This document shows positions 1-5,882 of a stretch of DNA of 6,149 bases, in pieces. The notes under the pieces were generated by a model. It had not been told where the DNA came from and made no database searches. It saw only the letters and a program-made list of their open reading frames with translations. A program made the translations under genes and the position numbers. The stretch is from an uncultured bacterium (GTDB lineage: Bacteria; Actinomycetota; Coriobacteriia; Coriobacteriales; Coriobacteriaceae). Location: NCBI GenBank assembly GCA_905215275.1, contig CAJMPE010000120.1:1-6149 (forward strand), given 5' to 3'. Within the stretch, counting starts at the first letter, position 1; the number at the start of each line of letters is the position of its first letter.

Positions 1-615
1 ATCCCCGATCCGCGCGACCGCGAAGGCTATCTTTCGGCGCTCGAGCGTGTGCTGGTCGACGCTCATCTTGCCATGGGCGGCTCGGTGCTTACGCTGTTCA
101 CCAACAGGCGTGACATGGAGGAGCTGTACGCTCGCGTCGAGCCCAAGATGGCTCGTGCGGGTCTGGAACTCAACTGCCAGCAGCGCAACTCGTCTCCTCG
201 TCGTTTGCGCGATCGCTTTATCAACGAACCGACCTCGTCGCTCTTTGCACTTAAGGCCTTTTGGGAAGGGTTTGATGCCAGCGGCGAGACGCTGCGCTGC
301 GTCATCATCCCCAAGCTGCCGTTCTCGAGCCCCACAGACCCGCTCTCATGCGAGCGCAATCTGCGCGAAGACCGCGCTTGGGCGCGCTATTCGCTGCCCG
401 AGGCCGTGCTCGAGGTCAAGCAGGCAGCCGGTCGCCTCATTCGCTCATCGACCGATTGTGGCGTACTCATCTTGGCCGATCCGCGCCTGGTGACAAAGGG
501 CTACGGCAAGAAGTTCTTGACGTCGCTGCCCACGACTTCCTACCAGCGCATCGAGTCGGCACAAATCGGGCACTATCTACAGCTGTGGCGCGCACGCCAC
601 GAGCGGCGCCGCTAA
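1..615 (+). CDS. dinG: DinG/XPD-like ATP-dependent DNA helicase, C-terminal 204 residues (5' end outside window)
   Basis: This is the C-terminal RecA-like domain of a superfamily 2, DinG/Rad3-type 5'-3' DNA helicase, which unwinds forked, D-loop or R-loop structures during repair. The reading frame is open from base 1, so the start, Walker A, DEAH box and Fe-S cysteine region lie upstream and cannot be checked. Visible motifs, numbered from base 1: motif IV region GGSVLTLFTNRRDM (26-39); motif V region ALKAFWEGFDASG (83-95), which has the family's typical FWEGFD; the strand VIIPKLPF (101-108); and motif VI QAAGRLIRSSTDCG (141-154) with the QxxGRxIR arginines. ILADPR (157-162) follows, as is usual in DinG. 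The ORF ends at TAA 613-615 and overlaps the stop of the convergent WYL gene by 4 bp. The family assignment is strong. The exact subtype (DinG, YoaA, or an exonuclease-fused form) cannot be decided without the N-terminus, so the symbol is tentative. Confidence 0.88.
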   Translation: MPDPRDREGYLSALERVLVDAHLAMGGSVLTLFTNRRDMEELYARVEPKMARAGLELNCQQRNSSPRRLRDRFINEPTSSLFALKAFWEGFDASGETLRCVIIPKLPFSSPTDPLSCERNLREDRAWARYSLPEAVLEVKQAAGRLIRSSTDCGVLILADPRLVTKGYGKKFLTSLPTTSYQRIESAQIGHYLQLWRARHERRR

Positions 616-1529
616 AGCGGACAGACGAGGGATTTTGCCATATTGCACAGACGCTCTGACAGGGCGGGGTCATCCAGTATGCGGATGGCTCCGCCCGCTG
701 CGATTACCTGGCAGAACAGCCAGTGCTCTGACCCATAACGCACGGTCACCGTTGCCATGTCTGCCCCGTTTGGCTCAATCGACATGATGCCGGGCCAGTC
801 TAGGCGCTCCGCCAAGGCGCGCGGCATGAGAAGCTTCGCGCTCCGCTCCGCCTGGGCGAGGGAGTCGTGGAGGGTCACGGGCTCCGATGCGTGGCGCACG
901 ACGGAGTCGTCGGTCAAGACCAGGCCCTCGATTTTATCCATACGATAAGTACGCTGTTCGTCGACCGCGACATCCCAGGCAATCAGATACGTTTGGTCGC
1001 CGTTTGTTGTGATGCGCAAGGGGTCGACCAAACGCTCGCGCGCTTGTGTGTCATCCATCGAGCGATATGAGATACGGCAGCGAACGCCGTCCCGAATGGC
1101 GCAGCTCAGCTGCTGCCAGTGCGATCCGTGGGCGACGGTGTCAAAGACGCGCTGGTTGTAGCCGAGCTCTTTGGGAAGAAGGGCGCGCCGTATTCGAGCC
1201 GCCGCTTGGGGTTCGATCCCCAATGATTCGAGCTCATGGTTGAGCACAGCGCCCTCGGCGGCACTCAGGCGCAGCGGTAACACGCGCCCCGCATCACCGG
1301 TGAGGACCACGCACTCGCCGCGGCGTTCGCAGATAATACGTGCGCCCGATTCTCGGTCCGCAAGCGTCGAGACAATCTCGAGAATCTCGTCGAGCGATGC
1401 CCCCGTGATATCAAAACGGCTACAAAGCTCGTCTCGTGTCATGCCATTCTCGCCGGCGGCGTAGAGGGCCTCCATGATGTCGATGGCGCGCGAGAGTCTT
1501 TGCTCGCTGGAGAGTTTACGCACGGGCAT
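612..1529 (-). CDS. pafC: WYL-domain transcriptional regulator, PafC-like (second gene of pair)
   Basis: This is a 305-residue DNA-binding regulator of the WYL family. A divergent winged-helix region lies at about residues 8-75 (RLSRAIDIMEALYAAGENG, then TRDELCSRFDI). A linker domain follows at about 85-130, then the WYL domain at about 138-205, where IAWDVAVDEQRTYRMDKIEG carries the conserved R-x-x-R-x-D/x-K-I element. A C-terminal WCX-like extension runs from about 225 to 305. The Trp of the WYL signature is Thr here (TYL, 180-182). I chose ATG 1529: MPVRKLSSEQRLSRA matches the usual start just ahead of the helix-turn-helix, and AAAGGA lies about 12 nt upstream. The longer reading from 1580 adds 17 residues that only shadow the upstream gene. 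This start overlaps the upstream gene by 14 bp, which implies translational coupling. In mycobacteria PafB and PafC act together to activate DNA-damage genes. The assignment here rests on gene order and architecture, so the symbol is tentative. Confidence 0.85.
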   Translation of the reverse strand: MPVRKLSSEQRLSRAIDIMEALYAAGENGMTRDELCSRFDITGASLDEILEIVSTLADRESGARIICERRGECVVLTGDAGRVLPLRLSAAEGAVLNHELESLGIEPQAAARIRRALLPKELGYNQRVFDTVAHGSHWQQLSCAIRDGVRCRISYRSMDDTQARERLVDPLRITTNGDQTYLIAWDVAVDEQRTYRMDKIEGLVLTDDSVVRHASEPVTLHDSLAQAERSAKLLMPRALAERLDWPGIMSIEPNGADMATVTVRYGSEHWLFCQVIAAGGAIRILDDPALSERLCNMAKSLVCPL

Positions 1530-2538
1530 GCTCGTGCACCGTCCTTTCGATGAGGTGATTCCACGCCCGCTTGAGAGCATCGGGGGCGACAGGCCTCATG
1601 CCATCCATGGCATGGGCCATGCAAAACGAGGCTGCGGCTTCAAAGTCGCGCACGTCAACGGTCCATGTCCAACCTGCTTCGGTGCGCATGAGTTCGCCTC
1701 GTCCGCGCGTGAGACTGCTGATCATATCGGCCTGTGCTTCACGCGCAAACGAGAACGTAGCCGCAACGGGTGGGCGGTCGGCAAAATCGAACTCTAAGAA
1801 TAAGTAATCGTTGAGGTTGAAATCCGCAGGAATGGCGTAGGCTTTCGAAGGTCTCCAGGCGCGAATGATGCGGTCGCAGCGGAATGTTCTGATATTGTCG
1901 GTGGCATTGTCGAGGCCGCAGAAGTATGCCGTACCCTCGCGCTCGAACATGCCGTAGACGCAGACGGTACGTTCTTTCTGCTCGCCGCGTCCGTTCTGAT
2001 ATAAAAATCGCAGCGCGCATCGCTCGGCAAAGGCGCTCCATACCGCATCGACGGTGGGAGAGCGGCGGATCGGCGCCTCGTCCACCGTCGTCCTACCGGT
2101 GAGGTAGGCAATCTTGGAGCGAATGTCGGCAAGCGGCGCGGCAAAGGTGGATGAGCCTGCCGCGAGTGTCTGGTCGATGGCGTTGAGCAGGATGTCGGCA
2201 TCGTCTGCGGTGATGAGACCGCCCGCGGCAAACGTGTGCTCGCGGTCGATCGTCCACGCGCTCTCCTCGGTTTCCTGCGCTCCGGCAGCACGAACTTCCC
2301 TGATAACGATGCCGCGTTCGAGCAGCTTGTCGCGATCGCGGCGGAACTTGCGCTTGTCTGAGTCGATATTGCCCGAGCCGTACCCCAAATCGGAATCCAG
2401 GACGATTTGCTCGGTCGTCAGCGGTTCGGGAGAACTGTTGAGTACAAAGAAAAGGTTGAGGATGCGCTGAGCCGTTTTATCGAAACCGGGCTCGGGTGCA
2501 CCCTTTTTAATTGTCGCGGTCGCGTCGCTTGCCGTCAT
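1516..2538 (-). CDS. pafB: WYL-domain transcriptional regulator, PafB-like (first gene of pair)
   Basis: This is a 340-residue WYL-family regulator. After a polar leader, the winged helix-turn-helix spans about residues 20-82: KTAQRILNLFFVLNSS, then PLTTEQI, then KFRRDRDKLLERGI. The R-D-x-x-L-x-x-x-G-I pattern is characteristic of PafB-type N-termini. A helical linker covers about 105-150. The WYL domain runs from about 165 to 230, with LRFLYQNGRGEQKERTV, a degenerate core AYF (204-206) where WYL is expected, and RTFRCDRI (217-224). A C-terminal domain of about 100 residues follows. GAGG sits 5 nt ahead of ATG 2538. A plausible sigma70 promoter lies about 60 bp upstream, so this gene leads a two-gene operon with the PafC-like gene. 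WYL domains sense ligands, in some characterised members single-stranded nucleic acid. No pafA or proteasome gene is visible here, so the symbol is tentative. Confidence 0.86.
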   Translation of the reverse strand: MTASDATATIKKGAPEPGFDKTAQRILNLFFVLNSSPEPLTTEQIVLDSDLGYGSGNIDSDKRKFRRDRDKLLERGIVIREVRAAGAQETEESAWTIDREHTFAAGGLITADDADILLNAIDQTLAAGSSTFAAPLADIRSKIAYLTGRTTVDEAPIRRSPTVDAVWSAFAERCALRFLYQNGRGEQKERTVCVYGMFEREGTAYFCGLDNATDNIRTFRCDRIIRAWRPSKAYAIPADFNLNDYLFLEFDFADRPPVAATFSFAREAQADMISSLTRGRGELMRTEAGWTWTVDVRDFEAAASFCMAHAMDGMRPVAPDALKRAWNHLIERTVHEHARA

Positions 2539-2597
2539 AGAATCCTCGCATGAGAAGGTCGTTTGATGCCATGATTTTAGTCCGATATGGAGATTAG

Positions 2598-2626
2598 ACT
2601 ATATCCTTGTCCGCTTGGGGCGTTAA
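2598..2626 (-). promoter_or_regulatory. Predicted sigma70-type promoter of the WYL regulator operon
   Basis: Read on the minus strand, -35 TTAACG (2626-2621, 4 of 6 to consensus) and -10 TATAGT (2603-2598, 5 of 6) are separated by exactly 17 bp. Transcription would start near 2591, giving a 5' untranslated region of about 50 nt before ATG 2538. Spacing, position and hexamer quality all fit a housekeeping promoter. An imperfect inverted repeat (GATAT 2584-2588 / ATATC 2601-2605) overlaps the -10 and could be an operator, but that is weak. Confidence 0.6.
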
Positions 2627-2629
2627 GAT
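2607..2629 (+). promoter_or_regulatory. Possible PafBC-type (RecA-independent) promoter motif in the divergent region
   Basis: Read on the plus strand, TTGTCCGCT (2607-2615), then 8 nt, then TAAGAT (2624-2629). The spacing is the same as in the mycobacterial RecA-independent, PafBC-dependent promoter consensus (tTGTCRgtg, N8, TAnnnT). The TTGTC core and TAnnnT are exact, but the R position is C and two weaker positions differ. It would drive the M28-like gene with a leader of about 100 nt. It also overlaps the -35 of the divergent WYL promoter, so occupancy could affect both genes. The consensus comes from a distant actinobacterium, so this is tentative. Confidence 0.25.
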
Positions 2630-2662
2630 GCCCAGAATTCGGCCGTTTGCGCCCGCTCGGGG

Positions 2663-2668
2663 TATACT
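2663..2668 (+). promoter_or_regulatory. Candidate -10 element for the M28-like gene
   Basis: TATACT matches the -10 consensus at 5 of 6 positions and lies 74 bp ahead of ATG 2737, followed by an AT-rich patch (2673-2680) in a GC-rich surround. I find no convincing -35 hexamer at 16-19 bp, so either an activator is needed or the real promoter is elsewhere in 2600-2700. Confidence 0.3.
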
Positions 2669-2736
2669 TTCGACTATATACGGTTCTAATGTGCATGCAT
2701 TGGGCCTATTTGTCGGATTATGGATGTGGAGCGCAC

Positions 2737-4056
2737 ATGGCGAACACCCAGAACTATATTAACCACCTGCTGCAGAGCACTGGCATCACGCCGGCGTGCA
2801 GCGAAGAAGAGCGCCTGGCTGCCGAGGATATCGCTCAGATTTTCCGCAACCACGGCTTTGACCCCGAGGTGCAGGAATTTAATGCTCCCGCGCCCAGCAG
2901 GTTGGCGTTTGCCGTTACCGGTATTCTGGCGTTTGCCGGTGCCCTGCTAATGGGCATCGGCGGCGGTATCGGCTTGGTCGGCACCTTGCTGGCCATTGTC
3001 GGTGCCGTGCTCTACGTGCTCGAGCGCACGGGACATCCCGTGGTTTCGCGCCTGGGAAAGACCGGTGTGAGCCAAAATGTCATCGCCTATCACAAGGCCT
3101 CGGGCCCGCTTGCGTCTCCGCGCAACCGCCCGGTCGTCGTGGTGGCCCACTATGATTCCCCCCGTGCCGAGCTCCTTGCTCGCGAGCCCTACGCTCCGTA
3201 TCGCGCGCTCATCGCCAAGCTCCTGCCTGTCGCCACGATCGCGCCCGCGGCTGTCGCCATCCTGCGTATCCTGCCGCTCCCCGGCGTGCTCAAGGTGCTG
3301 CTGTGGGTTGTCGCGATTTTGGCCTCCCTTGTGGCACTGGCCAATGCCGCCAATATCATCTCCAACCGTTTTGTGCTTCCCTACACGTCTGGCGCGGTGT
3401 GCAACAAGTCCTCTGTTGCCGCTATGCTCGGTGTCATGGACAACGTTGCCCCCTATCAGGGCGAAAACGAGTTCCCCGACGACATTCCGTTCGATACCTA
3501 TTTTGGCGAGCAGAAGCGTCGCGCCGAGGAAATGGCGCGCGCGGCGGCCGAGTATGCCGCGGCCCAGCAGCAAAACGACTACGGCAACACCATTGAATAT
3601 GAGGAACCTTCCTACGATGAGGACGAGTTTGGCCAGCCGGTAGCGCCTGTCGACGCACCCGAGCAGGACGAGGCTTTTGATGGACAGATCGATGGTTTTG
3701 AGGGTGCCTCTGCCGACGAGACACTGATCGGCGTTATCACCCCCGAGGCTCAAGACCAGACTGTCCAGGCAGAAGTGTCCACCGAGGAAGAGTCCACCGC
3801 CGAGCCGGCGGAGGAGCCCGCGGTGGTCGAAGTCGCCGAGCCCAAGCTCTATCGCAATGCCGCCGGCAATATCCGCTTTGGTTCGGATGCCATCCGTGCG
3901 CTCGGCATGCTTCCCGAGTCCTGCACGCTCGATTACGAAGAGGGCGAGGAGCCGACGTTTGAGCCGGAGCCTGCTCCCGTTGCGCAGGAGCCTACACCCG
4001 CGGCCAATACGGCTGGGGGAGCCGGTCGCTGCCCCTGTTACTGTCGCAGAGTCTGA
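2737..4056 (+). CDS. N-terminal product of the split M28-like gene: polytopic membrane part plus start of the acidic insertion (439 residues as read)
   Basis: As sequenced, this frame ends at TGA 4054-4056, and its last 12 or so residues (Cys/Arg-rich) are out of register. Residues 3-50 (NYINHLLQSTG, then EEERLAAEDIAQIFRNHGF) match the M28 lead-in helices. Hydrophobic helices lie at about 57-74 and 76-94. A soluble segment with NVIAYHKASG and VVVVAHYDSP (113-142) follows, then helices at about 157-179 and 182-203. The LPYTSGAVCNKSSVAAML segment (214-231) is the second metal-motif region, with Cys for Asp. Two hairpins put all soluble segments on one side. Flanking Arg/Lys and the lack of a signal peptide favour the cytoplasm. 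From about 245 the chain is acidic and low in complexity, except for a more ordered-looking stretch at 371-400 (GNIRFGSDAIRALGML). If expressed alone it would lack half of the peptidase fold. Confidence 0.72.
   Translation: MANTQNYINHLLQSTGITPACSEEERLAAEDIAQIFRNHGFDPEVQEFNAPAPSRLAFAVTGILAFAGALLMGIGGGIGLVGTLLAIVGAVLYVLERTGHPVVSRLGKTGVSQNVIAYHKASGPLASPRNRPVVVVAHYDSPRAELLAREPYAPYRALIAKLLPVATIAPAAVAILRILPLPGVLKVLLWVVAILASLVALANAANIISNRFVLPYTSGAVCNKSSVAAMLGVMDNVAPYQGENEFPDDIPFDTYFGEQKRRAEEMARAAAEYAAAQQQNDYGNTIEYEEPSYDEDEFGQPVAPVDAPEQDEAFDGQIDGFEGASADETLIGVITPEAQDQTVQAEVSTEEESTAEPAEEPAVVEVAEPKLYRNAAGNIRFGSDAIRALGMLPESCTLDYEEGEEPTFEPEPAPVAQEPTPAANTAGGAGRCPCYCRRV
4015..4019 (+). other. G5 homopolymer where the M28-like gene changes frame (one extra base)
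   Basis: Before this tract the coding signature is in frame 1; after it, in frame 2. GCT GGG GGA GCC reads to an early stop at 4054. With four Gs the reading is GCT GGG GAG CCG GTC, which continues to 5860. The tract would also let a P-site glycine tRNA slip +1 from GGG to an identical GGG, followed by GAG. No stop codon, internal Shine-Dalgarno or obvious stem-loop supports programmed recoding, so an indel or sequencing error is the simpler reading. Confidence 0.75.
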
Positions 4057-5860
4057 CGCAAAGCCCGCGCTCGATTCTACAGCCGGTCTGGATATTCTGG
4101 CGCCTGCCGCTCCGGCACAGGTTGAAGACGAGACCGCCGACGAAGACTATGACGAGTATCCGCAGCGCGTGTCCTATGAGAGTGACACCGATTTCTCGGC
4201 CGAGCTTCCCTCGACAACGCCCCATGCCGATATCGCTTCCGCGTTCTCCTCGATTGGTGCCAGCGCTTCGAGCTTCTTTAAGGGTGCCTTTGCGAAGGGC
4301 AAGAAGTTCGTCGACGACTTTGAGGAAAAGCGCGCCGCTGCCCGCGAGGCCGCCGAGCGGGAGGCCATCGCCCAGCAGCAGGCCGCCGAGGCTGAGCGTG
4401 AGCGTGCGGCACAGGAGTTCGAGCAGAGCGAGGCCGAGCAGCCGGAATCTGCGGATGTCGCCGACGCCACGACGTCCTTCGAGGCTCCGCAGCCGACATC
4501 CGCTGACGTTGCCGAGGCTACGACGTCCTTTGAGGCGCAGCAGCCGGTCGATGGCACCATGTCATTCGATGCCACGATGACGTTTGAGAAGCAGGGCACC
4601 GCAATTGCCGAGCCCCTTTCCATCTCCGATGATGCCCAGGACGCCGCCGATGATTCTGTTGTCGACGAGGCCGATTCCGTTGAGGCCAGCGCACCCGAGC
4701 AGATCGAGGCTCCTGCTATGGAGCAAGAGTCCCCTGCGATTGACGAGGCTCCCAAGACTGATGAGTCCAGGCCTTATTCTACGCAGATCTTTACCATGCC
4801 CGCGCCGAGCGACCCCGGTGCCACGGTGGCCAATGTCGCTCCCACGCAGGACGAGACAGTGGACTCCCTCATGGCGCAGATTTCGTCTCAGGTGCCTCCG
4901 CGCCAGCAAATGAATATCCTCGATCCGGTCTCCGCGCCCGCGCCCTCTTCGTCGCCGCTGGCCTCGGTCCCCGATCCGTCGCTGCCTTCGATGCAACAGG
5001 CCAACGTCGCGTCCCGCACGTCGCTGTTCGATCTTCCCGATCCTTCGGCACAGACAAATGATCCCTTTGCGACGGCGCAGGGCCCCGAGCCCACGTCGGC
5101 ACCGGTCGCGGCCCCCATGCCCATCTCCTCGGGCGCACAGCCGCTCGAGACCATCTCGGCTCCTGCTTCGACGGGCGCCAAGCCGCAGAAGCGTGGCCTG
5201 GGTGGTTTGTTCGGTCGCAAAAAGAAGAACGAGCAGGACAGCATGAGCGACTGGCTGGGCGTCGAGGACGATTACGATGCCAAGAAGTCCGGCCGCGGCA
5301 TTGGCTCGTGGGATAACTTCGAGGATGACGACGACGGTTGGAAGGGCGGCGCCACTTCCTCCGATGGTGCTTCTGCCGAGGATATGCTCTCGGCCGTTGC
5401 CTCCATGGGCGACGATGAGCTGCTCGGCCACGATATCTGGTTCGTCGCAACGGGCGCGTCCGATTGCGACGGCGCCGGCATGAGGGCGTTTTTGGCCTCG
5501 CATCGTGACAAGCTCCGCGGTGTGTTCTTCATCAACCTCGAGTCTATCGGTGCCGGCAGGCTTTCGGTGGTAACGGTCGAGGGCGAGCGGCAGCTGTTTA
5601 AGGGCGATCGCCGCATCATGAATCTTGTCAGCAAGGTGTGTAAGTCGTTCCACGTCGATTGCGGCGCGTTCGAGATGCCCTATGCAAAAACCGATGCATC
5701 CGCAGCGCTCGAGGCGAGCCGTCGCGCCCTTACGATCGCCGGTGTGGACGGTCCGCGCCTTGCCTGCGCTCGCACCGAGGATGACCTGCCGTACAACGTC
5801 AATCCGACCAATATCGCTACGGTGTCCGAGGTCGTGACCGAGGTCATTCGTCGTTCGTAG
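4019..5860 (+). CDS. C-terminal part of the split M28-like gene: disordered insertion and second half of the peptidase fold
   Basis: This frame is coding from the frameshift (first in-register codon GAG 4019) to TAG 5858-5860. It has no visible ribosome binding site of its own, so independent expression is doubtful. The frame is open further back to ATG 3857, but that stretch is Arg/Pro-rich shadow of the upstream frame. In corrected numbering: a charged, probably coiled-coil or single-helix segment about 513-568 (FFKGAFAKGKKFVDDFEEKR, then Ala/Glu/Gln-rich); two tandem 17-residue repeats 571-604; a long Pro/Ser/Ala stretch; a basic patch 815-830 (LGGLFGRKKK); and an acidic tract (EDDDDGW). 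The M28 C-terminal half follows: GHDIWFVATGASDCDG (897-912), GVFFINLESIGAGRL, and RTEDDLPYNVNP. The core resembles M28 strands and helices, but the catalytic Glu pair is Ser-Asp and the final His is Arg. Confidence 0.7.
   Translation, partial: EPVAAPVTVAESDAKPALDSTAGLDILAPAAPAQVEDETADEDYDEYPQRVSYESDTDFSAELPSTTPHADIASAFSSIGASASSFFKGAFAKGKKFVDDFEEKRAAAREAAEREAIAQQQAAEAERERAAQEFEQSEAEQPESADVADATTSFEAPQPTSADVAEATTSFEAQQPVDGTMSFDATMTFEKQGTAIAEPLSISDDAQDAADDSVVDEADSVEASAPEQIEAPAMEQESPAIDEAPKTDESRPYSTQIFTMPAPSDPGATVANVAPTQDETVDSLMAQISSQVPPRQQMNILDPVSAPAPSSSPLASVPDPSLPSMQQANVASRTSLFDLPDPSAQTNDPFATAQGPEPTSAPVAAPMPISSGAQPLETISAPASTGAKPQKRGLGGLFGRKKKNEQDSMSDWLGVEDDYDAKKSGRGIGSWDNFEDDDDGWKGGATSSDGASAEDMLSAVASMGDDELLGHDIWFVATGASDCDGAGMRAFLASHRDKLRGVFFINLESIGAGRLSVVTVEGERQLFKGDRRIMNLVSKVCKSFHVDCGAFEMPYAKTDASAALEASRRALTIAGVDGPRLACARTEDDLPYNVNPTNIATVSEVVTEVIRRS
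4448..4549 (+). repeat. Two tandem 51-bp repeats in the M28-like gene insertion
   Basis: Units 4448-4498 and 4499-4549 each encode 17 residues: SADVADATTSFEAPQPT and SADVAEATTSFEAQQPV. They differ at three residues but at clearly more bases, mainly third codon positions, so the duplication is old or kept at protein level. A decayed third unit (GTMSFDATMTFEKQ) follows directly. Multiples of three preserve the frame. Confidence 0.8.
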
Positions 5861-5871
5861 ACAGACCCGCT

Positions 5872-5877
5872 AAGGAG
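5872..5877 (+). promoter_or_regulatory. Shine-Dalgarno site deciding the GTG start of the small membrane protein
   Basis: AAGGAG is a near-perfect anti-16S match, 5 nt before GTG 5883. It is the best ribosome binding site in the window and supports a non-ATG start. Confidence 0.75.
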
Positions 5878-5882
5878 TCAGC

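Larger units (their letters stand above)
2737..5860 (+). pseudogene. Frameshifted gene for a 1040-residue membrane-anchored, degenerate M28-like (aminopeptidase S/Y family) protein
   Basis: Bases 2737-4056 (frame 1) and the region up to 5860 (frame 2) are one gene interrupted at GGGGG 4015-4019. With one G removed, the frame is open for 1041 codons. Plausible sequence joins across the site (ANTAG, then EPVAAPVTVAES), and both flanks share acidic, Pro/Ala-rich composition. Corrected numbering: M28-like N-terminal half 1-235, including four predicted membrane helices; acidic low-complexity insertion about 240-890; M28 C-terminal half about 891-1040. M28 enzymes are two-zinc aminopeptidases. Here the first ligand motif AHYDS (137-141) is kept. 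The bridging Asp is Cys222 in GAVCNKSS, the catalytic Glu-Glu is Ser908-Asp909 (GASDCDG), the next acidic ligand is Glu935 (NLESIG), and the last His appears to be Arg1012 (ARTEDD). A non-catalytic protein is therefore likely. The frameshift may be a sequencing error, a real lesion or a +1 recoding site. ATG 2737 is supported by GGAG 5 nt upstream and by a typical M28 N-terminus. Confidence 0.75.

Noticed and set aside
1530..1580. Upstream start at 1580 for the PafC-like gene, adding 17 residues
   Set aside because: The extra residues read through the end of the PafB-like gene in another frame and do not resemble a WYL-regulator N-terminus; ATG 1529 has an upstream AAAGGA and sits right before the helix-turn-helix.
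2710..2732. Second TTGTCG half-site upstream of ATG 2737 as another PafBC-type promoter
   Set aside because: TTGTCGGAT matches the first half, including the purine, but no TAnnnT follows at 8 nt, and it runs into the ribosome binding site.
2587..2736. Fifty-residue N-terminal extension of the M28-like protein from ATG 2587
   Set aside because: It would cover the promoter region, has Cys/Tyr-rich non-coding-like composition, and lacks a ribosome binding site; ATG 2737 has GGAG at 5 nt and begins a typical M28 lead-in helix.
2947..3753. 268-codon open frame on the minus strand
   Set aside because: It lies antisense to the membrane segments and the AHYDS motif of the M28-like gene; the composition is mirror-like and no domain is recognisable.
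3857..4014. ATG 3857 as an independent start of the C-terminal frame
   Set aside because: Its first 50 or so residues are an Arg/Pro/Ser-rich shadow of the real upstream frame, with no ribosome binding site; the frame becomes coding only at the G5 run.
4562..5653. 363-codon open frame on the minus strand inside the M28-like gene
   Set aside because: It has Arg/Gly-rich composition with no recognisable motif, and it lies opposite a frame with clear M28 homology; it is a shadow produced by GC-rich third positions.
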